Positions 25,735 through 35,710 are shown, counted from the first letter of the stretch. The stretch is 64,000 bases of DNA from Aurantimonas coralicida_A (GCF_036016755.1 NZ_JAYXIH010000011.1:42118-106117); one strand, 5' to 3'. Translations and numbers: made by a program. The notes: generated by a model not told the origin, from the sequence alone.

Positions 25735-28434
25735 ATGACGGCCGACAAGGACGCCGCCCCCACGCCGATGATGGCGCAATATATCGAGATCAAGGCGGCC
25801 AATCCGGACTGCCTGCTGTTCTATCGCATGGGCGATTTCTACGAGCTGTTCTTCGATGACGCGGCCGAGGCGTCGCGAACGCTTGGCATCGCCCTGACCA
25901 AGCGGGGCAAGCACCTCGGCGAAGACATCCCGATGGCCGGCGTGCCGGTGGTCTCGGCCGACGACTATCTGCAGAAACTGATCGCCTTCGGCCATCGGGT
26001 CGCGGTCTGCGAGCAGATCGAGGACCCCGCCGAAGCGCGCAAGCGCGGCGCCAAATCGGTGGTGAAGCGCGACGTGGTTCGCCTGGTGACGCCGGGGACG
26101 ATCACCGAGGAGGCGCTGCTCGAGCCAGGGCGCCCGAATTATCTGATGGCGCTGGCGCGGTTGGGAGGCTCCGGCCCAAATGCGGCCCTCGCCCTGGCCT
26201 GGACGGATCTGTCGACCGGCACCTTCCGCATCGCGGAAACCGACATCGGGCGCCTGGCCACCGACATCGCCGCACTCGAGCCGAGCGAAATCGTCGTCGC
26301 CGAGCCGGTCTTCCATGACGAGACGCTGCAGCCACTGTTGCGCCGGTATGGCCGCGCCGCGCGGCCCGAGCCGCAGGCGCTGTTCGACGGAGCGACCGCC
26401 GAGGAGCGGGTCTGCCGCTTCTACGGTGTCGCGACGCTATCCGGTTTCGGCGGTTTCTCGCGGGTCGAACTCGTCGCCGCGGCCGCGCTGATTGCCTATC
26501 TCGGCAAGACCCAGATGGCCGCGCGCCCGGCCCTGCAGCGGCCCGAGCGGGTGGTCGCCGGCTCGCTCATGCAGATCGATCCGGCGACGCGCGCCTCGCT
26601 GGAATTGACCCGGACAATGTCGGGCAAGCGGCAGGGCAGCCTGCTGTCGACCATCGACCGGACCGTGACCGGCGCGGGCGCCCGGCTTTTGGCCGGCCGG
26701 CTCGCCGCCCCGCTGACCGACCCGGCGGCGATCCGGGCCCGGCAGGCGTCGGTTGGCACTTTCGTCGAGGATATGCCGAACCGCCAGCGCTTGCGCGCGG
26801 CGCTCACCGGCCTGCCGGACACCGAGCGGGCGCTGTCGCGGTTGTCGCTGGGCCGTGGCGGTCCGCGCGACCTCGCGGCGATCCGCGACGGGTTGGAGGC
26901 TGGCTTCGCCATCGCCGCAGCCGCCGCTGCCGAGATGCCGGACGAATTGCGCTATGCCTTCGCGGCGCTCGCCGCGCTGCCCCAATCCTTGCATGAGGCG
27001 CTGTCGGACACGCTCGCGGACGCGATGCCGCTCCTCAAGCGCGATGGCGGCTTCGTCCGCGACGGCGCGATACTGGCGCTGGACGAGGCGCATGCGCTGC
27101 GCGAGAATTCGCGGCGGGTGATTGCCGACCTGCAGGGCCGCTACGCCGCCGAGACTGGGGTGCGGAACCTGCGCATCAAGCACAACAACGTGCTCGGCTA
27201 TTTCGTCGAGGTTGGCGAGGCGCAGGCCAAGGCGCTGGCCGGCGAGGACGGTGAAACGCGCTTCATCCATCGCCAGACCATGGCGTCGGCGATGCGGTTT
27301 ACCACCACCGAACTCGGCGAGTTGGAAACAAGGATCGCCGGCGCCGCGGCCGAAGCGCTCAAGATCGAGCTTGAGGCCTTCGAGAGCCTGGTCGCCGCCG
27401 TCGGCGAGGCGGCGGAAGCACTGCAGCGTGGCGCCGAGGCGCTTGCGGTGCTCGATGTCTCGACCGCTCTCGCCGAACTCGCCGTTGCCGAGGAATGGAC
27501 GCCGCCGCATGTCGACGACAGCCTTGCCTTCACCGTGGAGGGCGGCCGCCACCCGGTGGTCGAAGCGGCGCTGAAGGCGGGGCCGGGCGACCCGTTCGTT
27601 TCCAACGACTGCGACCTCTCGCCGCCTGGGCCCGGGCAGGAGGGGGCAGGATCGATCTGGCTGCTCACCGGCCCGAACATGGGCGGCAAATCCACGTTTC
27701 TGCGCCAGAACGCCCTGATCGCGGTCCTGGCCCAGATGGGTTCCTACGTGCCGGCCGCGCGGGCGCATGTGGGCATCGTCGATCGCCTGTTCAGCCGGGT
27801 CGGCGCCTCGGACGACCTCGCCGAAGGACGCTCGACCTTCATGGTCGAGATGGTCGAGACCGCCGCGATCCTCAACCAGGCGGGGGAGCGGGCGCTGGTT
27901 ATTCTCGACGAGATCGGCCGGGGCACTGCGACCTATGACGGCTTGTCGATCGCCTTTGCCGCGGTCGAGCACCTGCATGAGGTCAATCGCTGCCGGGCAC
28001 TGTTCGCCACCCACTTCCACGAGATGACGGCGCTGGCCGCGCGGCTTTCCCGCATGCGCAACGCGACCATGCGGGTGAAGGAGTGGGAGGGCGAGGTGAT
28101 CTTCCTGCATGAGGTCACGGCCGGCGTGGCCGACCGGTCCTACGGCATTCAGGTCGCCAAGCTGGCTGGGCTTCCTCCCAAGGCGGTCGAGCGCGCCCGG
28201 CAGGTGCTGGCCGAACTCGAACGCGGCGAGCAGGGCGAGAAGCGGACCGCCTTCGTCGACGACCTGCCGCTATTCTCGGCGGTCGCACGGCGCGCCGAAA
28301 CGCATCCTCACGAGCCTGAGCCAGACCACGCGCTTCGCGACGCGCTCGCGGCGCTTGATCCCGACAGCCTGTCGCCGCGCGATGCGCTCGAAGCGCTTTA
28401 CCGGTTGAGCGCGCTCGCTCGCCCTTCACGCTGA
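25735..28434 (+). CDS. mutS: DNA mismatch repair protein MutS
   Basis: 899 residues. Mismatch recognition Phe in CLLFYRMGDFYELFFDDA (about 30-47), lever/clamp domains in the middle, and a C-terminal ABC ATPase with P-loop GPNMGGKSTFLRQ at about 645, Walker B VILDEIGRGT and the ATHFHEM switch. It binds mismatches and recruits MutL. The ATG at 25735 starts MTADKDAAPTP; the upstream frame lacks family similarity. Confidence 0.97.
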   Translation: MTADKDAAPTPMMAQYIEIKAANPDCLLFYRMGDFYELFFDDAAEASRTLGIALTKRGKHLGEDIPMAGVPVVSADDYLQKLIAFGHRVAVCEQIEDPAEARKRGAKSVVKRDVVRLVTPGTITEEALLEPGRPNYLMALARLGGSGPNAALALAWTDLSTGTFRIAETDIGRLATDIAALEPSEIVVAEPVFHDETLQPLLRRYGRAARPEPQALFDGATAEERVCRFYGVATLSGFGGFSRVELVAAAALIAYLGKTQMAARPALQRPERVVAGSLMQIDPATRASLELTRTMSGKRQGSLLSTIDRTVTGAGARLLAGRLAAPLTDPAAIRARQASVGTFVEDMPNRQRLRAALTGLPDTERALSRLSLGRGGPRDLAAIRDGLEAGFAIAAAAAAEMPDELRYAFAALAALPQSLHEALSDTLADAMPLLKRDGGFVRDGAILALDEAHALRENSRRVIADLQGRYAAETGVRNLRIKHNNVLGYFVEVGEAQAKALAGEDGETRFIHRQTMASAMRFTTTELGELETRIAGAAAEALKIELEAFESLVAAVGEAAEALQRGAEALAVLDVSTALAELAVAEEWTPPHVDDSLAFTVEGGRHPVVEAALKAGPGDPFVSNDCDLSPPGPGQEGAGSIWLLTGPNMGGKSTFLRQNALIAVLAQMGSYVPAARAHVGIVDRLFSRVGASDDLAEGRSTFMVEMVETAAILNQAGERALVILDEIGRGTATYDGLSIAFAAVEHLHEVNRCRALFATHFHEMTALAARLSRMRNATMRVKEWEGEVIFLHEVTAGVADRSYGIQVAKLAGLPPKAVERARQVLAELERGEQGEKRTAFVDDLPLFSAVARRAETHPHEPEPDHALRDALAALDPDSLSPRDALEALYRLSALARPSR

Positions 28435-28547
28435 CACGCGCCAGCCCGATCCCGTTTGACGGGTGACGGTGCGCATCCGCCAGAATGCGATCCGCGCGGT
28501 TCGTCGGCGCATCGGGCTGTCAAGTTTGTTCGCTTCCGATTCTGCTG

Positions 28548-28569
28548 AATTTGTAGCCAGCTACAAATT
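28548..28569. promoter_or_regulatory. Perfect 10-bp dyad upstream of the PGS-repeat gene
   Basis: AATTTGTAGC and GCTACAAATT are exact inverted repeats separated by CA, in an AT-rich stretch 115 bases before the ATG at 28684. It has the shape of a repressor operator; no T-run makes it a poor terminator for mutS. No regulator is identified. Confidence 0.45.
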
Positions 28570-28683
28570 ATGGAACTCCGAAAGATGACGCCCGTTTGGC
28601 AACGGACGAGGTTAACGATCTCTAAACGACCGATGGCAAAGACGTAAACATTTTGCCGTCGCAAGTATGAAAGGTTTTACACT

Positions 28684-29106
28684 ATGAAGAATGCATCTAT
28701 TTTTTCCGCTGCTATCATCGGCGCCTCAATCTTGACCGTTTCTGCATACGCTCAGGACGCCGCGCCGAAAATTCCGGGGTCGGAGACCATCATCGAGGAG
28801 AACGAGGCGGCGACTCGCGATGCGGTTGCTGACAACCCTGGTGCGGCAACCGGTGCGGCCGAAGCGGACGCGACCACCGAGACACTGGTCCCGGGCAGCG
28901 AGGCTCAGATCCAGCTGAACGAAGCTACTGAGCGCGATGCGGTTGCAGCCGGTACGAAAGCCGAGACCACCGGGGAGACGGCTGCCGACGGCACGCTCCT
29001 CGTCCCGGGTTCGGGCGCAACGACGAGCCAGTCGGACGCTGAGGCCAAGGCGACCACGACCGAGGATGTGCTGCAGGACGAGGCTTCGACCGACGCCGTG
29101 AAGTAA
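28684..29106 (+). CDS. Secreted acidic protein with PGS repeats
   Basis: 140 residues: a signal peptide (MKNASIFSAAIIGASILTVSAYAQ) then a low-complexity acidic mature protein rich in Ala, Thr, Glu, Asp. A repeat is visible: IPGSETIIEENEAATRDAV at about 31-49, LVPGSEAQIQLNEATERDAV at about 68-87, and a partial LVPGSGATTSQSDAEA near the end. The smaller gene at 29458 carries the same motif. GAAAGG precedes the ATG. I recognise no family; a secreted or cell-envelope role is inferred from the leader only. Confidence 0.8.
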   Translation: MKNASIFSAAIIGASILTVSAYAQDAAPKIPGSETIIEENEAATRDAVADNPGAATGAAEADATTETLVPGSEAQIQLNEATERDAVAAGTKAETTGETAADGTLLVPGSGATTSQSDAEAKATTTEDVLQDEASTDAVK

Positions 29107-29155
29107 CTCGGGAATCGTTGCGTAGTCCAAAGTGGCCACGCGCGCATGTGAGAAA

Positions 29156-29183
29156 GGGTCGTCCTGACGGGCGGCCCTTTTTC
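29156..29183 (+). terminator. Terminator after the first PGS-repeat gene
   Basis: A 9-base stem, GGGTCGTCC with GGGCGGCCC (two G-U pairs), a TGAC loop and a TTTTT tail, 50 bases past the stop. Confidence 0.88.
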
Positions 29184-29457
29184 TATGGCCGGAGTGGGCA
29201 CCGCCGGGCCATCGATCGCGGCCCGGAGGAGAAATTCCAAACTGCTCTCCGCACAGGAACATGTCGATTGTCAACAAATCCGCGTCTCACGGAGGGATCA
29301 CTTCGTTTTGACAGGGTGATTTCAGACGGACTGTTCAACAGAAATGTATTTCATCCGGATAGATCATCATTAGCTGGTGTTCACCGGCGACGACGGCCCA
29401 AGCAATCCAATGCAACCGGGTCGCCTCGCCCCAAAACGAAATAAATGGAATTATGAT
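29184..29457. other. AT-richer leader before the second PGS-repeat gene
   Basis: No gene is supported here. TTGACA at 29308-29313 is a perfect -35 box but no good -10 follows at 16-18 bases. The stretch 29230-29457 is more AT-rich than the flanks and probably contains the promoter and 5' leader of the gene at 29458. Confidence 0.3.
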
Positions 29458-29760
29458 ATGAAGAACATTCTCGCTATTTCCGTCGCTGTTGCCGCTCTTG
29501 CCGGTGTTCTGCCTGCCGCGGCCCAGTCGCTCGTGCCGGGCTCCGACTTCTACATCCAGCAGCAGCAGGAAGCGCAGCGCCAGTCCGTCGTCGACGGCTC
29601 CGTCTCCCTCGCGCCGTCGGCGTCTGGCGACGCGCGCGCCTTCGGCTACGTATCCGAGCGTTCCGCCACTTCCGTGGACGCGCGTTCGGTCATCGTTCCA
29701 GGTTCGGACTTCGAGAATCGTCGGGCGGACGAGTTCGAGCGCCGACAGGTTCGCCGCTAA
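29458..29760 (+). CDS. Small secreted protein with PGS repeats, paralogue of 28684
   Basis: 100 residues: a signal peptide (MKNILAISVAVAALAGVLPAAAQ) and a mature part with two copies of the motif, LVPGSDFYIQQQQEAQRQSV at about 25-44 and IVPGSDFENRRADEFERRQV at about 78-97. Spacing from PGS to the Glu/Arg pair matches the copies in the protein at 28684. Unlike that acidic paralogue, its repeats are Gln/Arg-rich. The ATG at 29458 is set by the signal peptide; the Shine-Dalgarno is weak. Function unknown. Confidence 0.8.
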   Translation: MKNILAISVAVAALAGVLPAAAQSLVPGSDFYIQQQQEAQRQSVVDGSVSLAPSASGDARAFGYVSERSATSVDARSVIVPGSDFENRRADEFERRQVRR

Positions 29761-29804
29761 TCCGGAAATGCGACTGCTGCACCCGCGTGCAGCGTCCGGG
29801 CCAA

Positions 29805-29836
29805 GGGTCATCCGCTTCCGCGGGTGGCCCTTTTTT
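29805..29836 (+). terminator. Terminator after the second PGS-repeat gene
   Basis: An 11-base stem, GGGTCATCCGC with GCGGGTGGCCC, a TTCC loop and six Ts. Its arms resemble those of the terminator at 29156-29183 (GGGTC-TCC ... GG-GGCCC). Confidence 0.92.
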
Positions 29837-29947
29837 CGTTCAGGAGCGATGCCTTGGTGGCGCGGAAGCCATGGTGAGTTTTCTCGCAAGGGGTCTGCGA
29901 ATGGGTTATAGCCTTCGCCGCGAAGCGAATAAGCAGCAGGACCGCAT

Positions 29948-32815
29948 ATGACCATGCTCGAGGCCAGCCCCGCCCAGCCGAGCCTCCTGCCGTTCGTCGA
30001 GACCGGCGAGCAGGTCCAGCTCGACGGCATCCTCGACGTCGAGATGCTGCGATCGGGGCTCGCGTCGATCGCCGAAAAGGACTCTTCCGGCGGCGCTTCG
30101 ACGGCGGCGCGGGCCGAAGTTCTGGCGCTGCTCAAGGATACCATCCGCCACGGTCGGACGATGATCGAGGAGATGCTGTTCGAAGATGGCGGCGGCCTCT
30201 TGTGCGCCCAGCGGCTCGCCTCGTTGCAGGACGCGGTGATCCGGGAAATCCACGATTTCGCTCTGCGCTACGTCTTTCCCTCGGCGAACCTGTCCTCCGG
30301 CGAGCGCATGGCGATTCTGGCGGTCGGCGGTTACGGCCGCGGCACGCTCGCGCCCGGATCCGACGTCGATCTGTTGTTTCTCCTGCCCTACAAGCAGACC
30401 GCGCTCGGCGAGCAGGTGGCCGAATATCTGCTCTATCTGCTCTGGGATCTCGGCTTCAAGGTCGGGCACGCCACCCGCACGGTCGATGAATGCATCCGGC
30501 TGGCCCGCTCCGACTTCACCATCCGGACCTCGATCCTGGAACGCTGGCTGATCGCCGGCGCCGAGGAATTGCTGATCGAACTCGGCCAGCGCTTCGAGGC
30601 CGAAATCGTCGAGGGGACCAGCGAGGAGTTCATCGCCGCCAAGCTCGGTGAGCGCTCCGTCCGTCACGCCAAGACCGGCAACACCCGCTATCTGGTCGAG
30701 CCGAACGTCAAGGAAGGCAAGGGCGGCCTGCGCGATCTCAACACTCTGTTCTGGATCGCCAAATATCACTACCGGGTGAACTCCACCGAAGCGCTCGTCG
30801 AGGCCGGGGTGTTCTCGCGGCGGGAGGGACGGCTGTTCCATAAGGCCGAGGATTTCCTCTGGGCGGTGCGCTGCCACATGCATTTCGTCGCCGGCAAGGC
30901 GGAAGAACGGCTCTCCTTCGACCTGCAGCCGGAGATTGCCGCGCGTCTCGGCTACAACTCCCATCCGGGGTTGAAGGATGTCGAGCGCTTCATGAAGCAC
31001 TACTTCCTGATCGCCAAGGACGTCGGCGATCTGACGCGCATCTTCTGCGCGGCGCTGGAAGAGCAGCACGCCAAGACCGCCCCGGGCCTGCGAGGCTTCG
31101 TGCGCAGCTTGCGCAATAGGGCCAGGAAAATCCCCGGCACGCTCGCCTTTCATATCGACAACAACCGCATCAACGTCACCGGGCCGAACGTCTTCCGCGA
31201 CGACCCGGTGAACCTGATCCGGATCTTCCGGCTCGCCGCGCTGCATGAGCTGGAGTATCATCCGGACGCGCTGAAGCTGATCCGCCGGTCGATCCGGCTC
31301 GTCAACGCCGATCTGAGGGAGGATCGGGATGCCAACAGCCTGTTCCTCGACGTTCTTACCGACCCGGTCGACCCGGAACTGCATCTGCGCCGGATGAACG
31401 AGGCCGGCGTGCTCGGACGATTCATTCCGGATTTTGGCAAGATCGTCGCGATGATGCAGTTCAATATGTACCACCACTACACGGTGGACGAACATCTGCT
31501 GCGCTCGATCGCCACACTGTCGCGGATGGAGCGCGGGGAGCTCGCCGACGAAGTGCCGATGTCCACGGGGTTCATGCGGACGCCGAAAGACCGCACCCCG
31601 CTCTACGTGGCATTGCTTCTCCATGATGTCGCCAAGGGACGGCCTGAAGATCACTCGGTCGCCGGCGCCAGGATCGCCCGCGAATTATGCCCGCGCCTCG
31701 GCCTCGACGAGCGCGAGACGGATCTCGTCGCCTGGCTGATCGAGGACCATTTGGTGATGTCGATGACGGCGCAGCAGCGCGATCTCAACGACCGCAAGAC
31801 GATCCTCGACTTCGCCGAACGGGTGCGCACGCTCGACCGGTTGAAGCTGTTGACCGTGCTGACGGTCTGCGACATCCGCGCGGTCGGTCCCGGCGTCTGG
31901 AACGGCTGGAAGGGTCAGCTCTTGCGGACGCTCTACATGGAGACCGAACCGACGCTGACCGGCGGCTTCACCCAGTCGTCGCGGGGTGAGCGGATCGCTC
32001 TCGCGCGCGCGGTTTTGGCCGAGCGGCTGGCGGCCTGGCCCGCCCTCGAGCGACAGGTCTATCTCGATCTGCACTATCCCAATTATTTCCTCACCGCCCC
32101 GCTCGAGGATCAGGTCCGCCACGCCGAGTTCATTCGGACCGCCAGGGCCGACCAGCCGCTTGCCACCAGCGTGCGGACCGACAAGTTCCACGAGGTGACC
32201 GAGATCATGGTGCTCGCGCCGGATCATCCGCGGCTGTTGTCGCTGCTGGCGGGCGCCTGTGCCGGGGCCGGGGCCAACATCGCCGACGCGCAGATCTTCA
32301 CCATGTCCGACGGTCGCGCGCTGGACGTCATGGTGCTCAACCGCGAATTTGTGTCCGACGATGACGAGATCCGCCGCGCCCAGCGAATCTGCGACAACAT
32401 CGCCAAGCTGCTGCAGGGGAGCGAGATGCCGGCGAACCTCATCGCGCAGCGCAAGCCCTTGCGCAAGACGACGCTGTTTCCGGTCAAGCCGCGTGTGAGC
32501 GTCGACAACGATTTGTCCAACCAGTTCAGCGTCATCGAGGTCGAGGGGCTGGACCGCCCGGGCCTTCTGTCGGACGTCACCGGCGCGATTTCCGACCTCA
32601 ATCTGGACATTCGCTCGGCCCATATCTCGACCTATGGCGAAAAGGTCGTCGACGTCTTCTACGTCACCGATCTGATCGGCACCAAGATCACCAGTGAGAC
32701 GCGGATCGAGCGTATCGAGGCGCGCCTGACGCGCGTTCTGGAAAGCTCCGAGGGCGAAGTGTCCTCGTCCGTCGTCATGTCATCCCCTCGTGCTTTCGGC
32801 ATACCCCATCGATGA
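29948..32815 (+). CDS. glnD: PII uridylyltransferase/uridylyl-removing enzyme
   Basis: 955 residues. The nucleotidyltransferase domain has GGYGRGTLAPGSDVDLLFL at about 122-140, followed by the GlnD PII-uridylyltransferase domain, an HD domain near 510 (YHHYTVDEHLL, LLHDVAKG) for deuridylylation, and two ACT domains at about 735 and 850 that sense glutamine. It is the primary nitrogen sensor and modifies PII proteins. It overlaps murJ by 4 bases (ATGA), a pairing common in Hyphomicrobiales. Confidence 0.97.
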   Translation: MTMLEASPAQPSLLPFVETGEQVQLDGILDVEMLRSGLASIAEKDSSGGASTAARAEVLALLKDTIRHGRTMIEEMLFEDGGGLLCAQRLASLQDAVIREIHDFALRYVFPSANLSSGERMAILAVGGYGRGTLAPGSDVDLLFLLPYKQTALGEQVAEYLLYLLWDLGFKVGHATRTVDECIRLARSDFTIRTSILERWLIAGAEELLIELGQRFEAEIVEGTSEEFIAAKLGERSVRHAKTGNTRYLVEPNVKEGKGGLRDLNTLFWIAKYHYRVNSTEALVEAGVFSRREGRLFHKAEDFLWAVRCHMHFVAGKAEERLSFDLQPEIAARLGYNSHPGLKDVERFMKHYFLIAKDVGDLTRIFCAALEEQHAKTAPGLRGFVRSLRNRARKIPGTLAFHIDNNRINVTGPNVFRDDPVNLIRIFRLAALHELEYHPDALKLIRRSIRLVNADLREDRDANSLFLDVLTDPVDPELHLRRMNEAGVLGRFIPDFGKIVAMMQFNMYHHYTVDEHLLRSIATLSRMERGELADEVPMSTGFMRTPKDRTPLYVALLLHDVAKGRPEDHSVAGARIARELCPRLGLDERETDLVAWLIEDHLVMSMTAQQRDLNDRKTILDFAERVRTLDRLKLLTVLTVCDIRAVGPGVWNGWKGQLLRTLYMETEPTLTGGFTQSSRGERIALARAVLAERLAAWPALERQVYLDLHYPNYFLTAPLEDQVRHAEFIRTARADQPLATSVRTDKFHEVTEIMVLAPDHPRLLSLLAGACAGAGANIADAQIFTMSDGRALDVMVLNREFVSDDDEIRRAQRICDNIAKLLQGSEMPANLIAQRKPLRKTTLFPVKPRVSVDNDLSNQFSVIEVEGLDRPGLLSDVTGAISDLNLDIRSAHISTYGEKVVDVFYVTDLIGTKITSETRIERIEARLTRVLESSEGEVSSSVVMSSPRAFGIPHR

Positions 32816-34422
32816 GCCTGCTTTCCAAGTTTGCAACGGTCGGCGGCGCGACGCTCGTCTCCCGCATTTTCGGCTTTGGCCGCGAGATGATGATGGCCTC
32901 CGCCCTTGGCGTTGGTCCGGTGGCGGATGCGTTCAACCTCGCTTTCCGCTTTCCGAACCTGTTTCGCCGGCTGTTCGCCGAGGGCGCCTTCAACGCCGCC
33001 TTCATTCCGCTGTTCGCGCGGTCTTTGGAGGAGGAAGGCGAGGAGGGCGCCCGGGGCTTCGCCAACGAAGTGTTCTCGACGCTGTTCACGATCCTCGTGG
33101 CGGTGACCGTCCTGGCGATGATCTTTATGCCATTCCTGGTCAAGACGATCATCGCGCCGGGTCTCGCGGTCTGCATCGACGATCCGGCGGCCGGCGGTAA
33201 CGCGATCTCCTGTGCCGCGCGCTACGACATCACCGTGACGTTCTCGCGCATCATGTTTCCCTATCTCGCCTGCATGTCGCTGATGGCCATGGTGTCGGGT
33301 ATCCTCAACGCCTTCCGCCGCTTCTTTGCCGCGGCGGTGGCGCCGACGCTGTTGAACTTCATCCTGATCGGCGTCCTTGGCTGGGCGCTCTGGGACGGCG
33401 CCGACAAGGCGACGATCGGCTTTTTGATGAGCTGGGGGGTCCTGATCGCCGGATTCGCGCAGCTCGCCATGGTGGTCGTCGCCATGCGCATGGCCGGCTT
33501 CAGCGTCGCGCTGCGGTGGCCGCGCTGGACCAAGCGGCTGAAGCGGCTTCTGGTTCTGGCCGGTCCGGCCGCGCTGATCGGCGGCATCACCCAGATCAAT
33601 CTGTTCGTCGGCCAAGCGATCGCCTCCTTCAAGCCAGGCGCTGTCTCAACCCTGCAATACGCCGACCGGCCCTATCAATTGCCGCTCGGCATGGTCGGTA
33701 TCGCGATCGGCGTCGTGCTCCTGCCGGAGCTGGCGCGGGCGCTCAAGGCCGGCCGGCTGCGGGAAGCCCAGCATACCCAGAACCGCAGCCTGGAATTCGC
33801 GCTGTTCCTGACGCTGCCGGCTGCCGTCGCACTGTTCATCATCCCCGAGCCGATCATCCGCGTCCTCTACGAGCGCGGCGCCTTCGACGCGGCCGCGACC
33901 CCCGCCGTGGCGGCGGTGTTGGGCCTTTATGCCCTCGGCTTGCCGGCCTTCGTCATGGCGAAGGTATTCACGCCCGGCTATTTCGCCCGCGAGAACACGC
34001 GCACGCCGATGATCGCGACGCTGATCTCGGCCGGCGCCAACATCGTCCTGTCGCTCATCCTGTTCTGGCTGATCGCGGAACGCGGCATTGCTCTGGCCAC
34101 CACCATCGCCGGCTGGCTGAATGCCGGTCTGCTTTTCGCCGGGCTGTATCGAAAGGGCCTATGGGAGATCGACCGCGAACTGGTGAAGCGCTCGGCTCTG
34201 GTGGTTCTGTCATCGCTGTTGATGGGCGCTGTCCTGGTCCTGGAGATGGTCGAACTCGGCGACTGGCTGCGGCCAGAATCGCCCGTCACCACGCAGGCCC
34301 TCGCGATTCTGATCCTTGTGTCCTCGGCCATGGCGATCTATTTCGCGCTGGCGTTGGCGACCGGCGCGGCGGATCGCAAGCTGTTTCTGGCTGTGCTGAA
34401 GCGAAAGAAGCCGCAAATCTGA
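32812..34422 (+). CDS. murJ: Lipid II flippase MurJ
   Basis: 536 residues, about 14 TM helices of the MOP superfamily. The N-terminus LSKFATVGGATLVSRIFGFGREMMMA and FAEGAFNAAFIPLFA are MviN/MurJ signatures. It flips lipid II to the periplasmic face for peptidoglycan synthesis. Its ATG overlaps the glnD stop. Confidence 0.96.
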   Translation: MSLLSKFATVGGATLVSRIFGFGREMMMASALGVGPVADAFNLAFRFPNLFRRLFAEGAFNAAFIPLFARSLEEEGEEGARGFANEVFSTLFTILVAVTVLAMIFMPFLVKTIIAPGLAVCIDDPAAGGNAISCAARYDITVTFSRIMFPYLACMSLMAMVSGILNAFRRFFAAAVAPTLLNFILIGVLGWALWDGADKATIGFLMSWGVLIAGFAQLAMVVVAMRMAGFSVALRWPRWTKRLKRLLVLAGPAALIGGITQINLFVGQAIASFKPGAVSTLQYADRPYQLPLGMVGIAIGVVLLPELARALKAGRLREAQHTQNRSLEFALFLTLPAAVALFIIPEPIIRVLYERGAFDAAATPAVAAVLGLYALGLPAFVMAKVFTPGYFARENTRTPMIATLISAGANIVLSLILFWLIAERGIALATTIAGWLNAGLLFAGLYRKGLWEIDRELVKRSALVVLSSLLMGAVLVLEMVELGDWLRPESPVTTQALAILILVSSAMAIYFALALATGAADRKLFLAVLKRKKPQI

Positions 34423-34531
34423 GCGGCGCCGACGGCGTTGCCCGAACCGGCCCACGCTTGATCGCGGCCGATCTCTCCGCCATAACGCCCGCGATTTTCC
34501 ACACCGCCGCGATCCTTTGGAGCCGCCGACC

Positions 34532-35599
34532 ATGAGCGACATCACCCCACGCGTCTTCTCCGGCGTGCAGCCGACCGGCAATCTGCATCTCGGCAACTAT
34601 CTCGGTGCGATCAAAAAGTTTGTCGCCCTGCAGGAGAGCCACGACTGCCTCTATTGCGTCGTCGACCTGCACGCGATCACCGCGCAGCTCGTCCAGGACG
34701 ATTTACCGGGACAGATCCGTTCGATCACCGCGGCCTTCCTGGCGGCCGGCATCGACCCGAACAAGCACATCGTCTTCAACCAGAGCCGGGTCTCCGGCCA
34801 CGCGGAGCTCGCCTGGATCTTCAACTGCGTCGCCCGCGTCGGCTGGATGAACCGGATGACCCAGTTCAAGGAAAAGGCCGGCAAGGACCGCGAGAACGCC
34901 TCGCTCGGCCTGCTGGCCTATCCCAGCCTGATGGCCGCCGACATCCTGCTGTACCGCGCGACCCATGTCCCGGTCGGCGACGACCAGAAGCAGCATCTGG
35001 AGCTCACCCGCGACATCGCCGCGAAGTTCAATTTCGACTTTGCTGAGCGCATCGAAGCGGCCGGGCTCGCTGTGCCGATTACCGTGGGCGATGAAAGCAC
35101 CGCGGGTTATTTCCCGATCACCGAGCCGCTGATCGAAGGGCCGGCGACCCGGATCATGAGCCTCAAGGACGGGGCCAAGAAGATGTCGAAGTCGGACCCG
35201 TCGGATTTGTCGCGGATCAATCTGACCGACGATGCCGACGCCATCGCCAAGAAGATCCGCAAGGCCAAGACCGATCCCGACGCGCTGCCTTCCGAGGTGG
35301 ACGGCCTGAAGGAGCGGCCCGAGGCCGACAATCTGGTCGGCATCTTCGCCGCGCTCGCCGAGCGGTCGAAGGGCGATGTGCTGGCCGAATATGGCGGCCG
35401 GCAGTTTTCCGAGTTCAAGCCGGCCCTGGCGGAGTTGGCCGTCGACATCCTCGCGCCGATCAGCGGTGAAATGCGCCGCTATCTCGCCGATCCGTCGCAT
35501 ATCGACGCGGTCTTGAAGGATGGCGGCGAGCGCGCCGGCGCCATCGCGGACGCGACGATGAAGGACGTCAAGGACATCGTCGGCTTTCTGCGCGATTGA
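34532..35599 (+). CDS. trpS: Tryptophanyl-tRNA synthetase
   Basis: 355 residues of the class Ic synthetase family. The HIGH-type motif is PTGNLHLGNYLGA at the N-terminus and the KMSKS loop is GAKKMSKSDPSD. The ATG at 34532 has GGAG 9 bases upstream; the TTG at 34517 in frame would add five residues. It follows murJ by 109 bases. Confidence 0.97.
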   Translation: MSDITPRVFSGVQPTGNLHLGNYLGAIKKFVALQESHDCLYCVVDLHAITAQLVQDDLPGQIRSITAAFLAAGIDPNKHIVFNQSRVSGHAELAWIFNCVARVGWMNRMTQFKEKAGKDRENASLGLLAYPSLMAADILLYRATHVPVGDDQKQHLELTRDIAAKFNFDFAERIEAAGLAVPITVGDESTAGYFPITEPLIEGPATRIMSLKDGAKKMSKSDPSDLSRINLTDDADAIAKKIRKAKTDPDALPSEVDGLKERPEADNLVGIFAALAERSKGDVLAEYGGRQFSEFKPALAELAVDILAPISGEMRRYLADPSHIDAVLKDGGERAGAIADATMKDVKDIVGFLRD

Positions 35600-35710
35600 T
35601 CCGCTAGTTCGTCGGCGCAGGCCGGTTGTCATTTTCCGTTCGTCGGGAGTGAACGCGCCGGCCACCACCACCATCTTGCCGTGCGGCCCCGGCGCTGCCA
35701 TCTTGCCGCC

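Noticed and set aside
23768..25738. 656-codon frame on the plus strand opposite maeB
   Set aside because: It is the antisense shadow of a clear malic enzyme gene; composition is Arg/His/Asp-rich with no domain, as expected in high-GC DNA.
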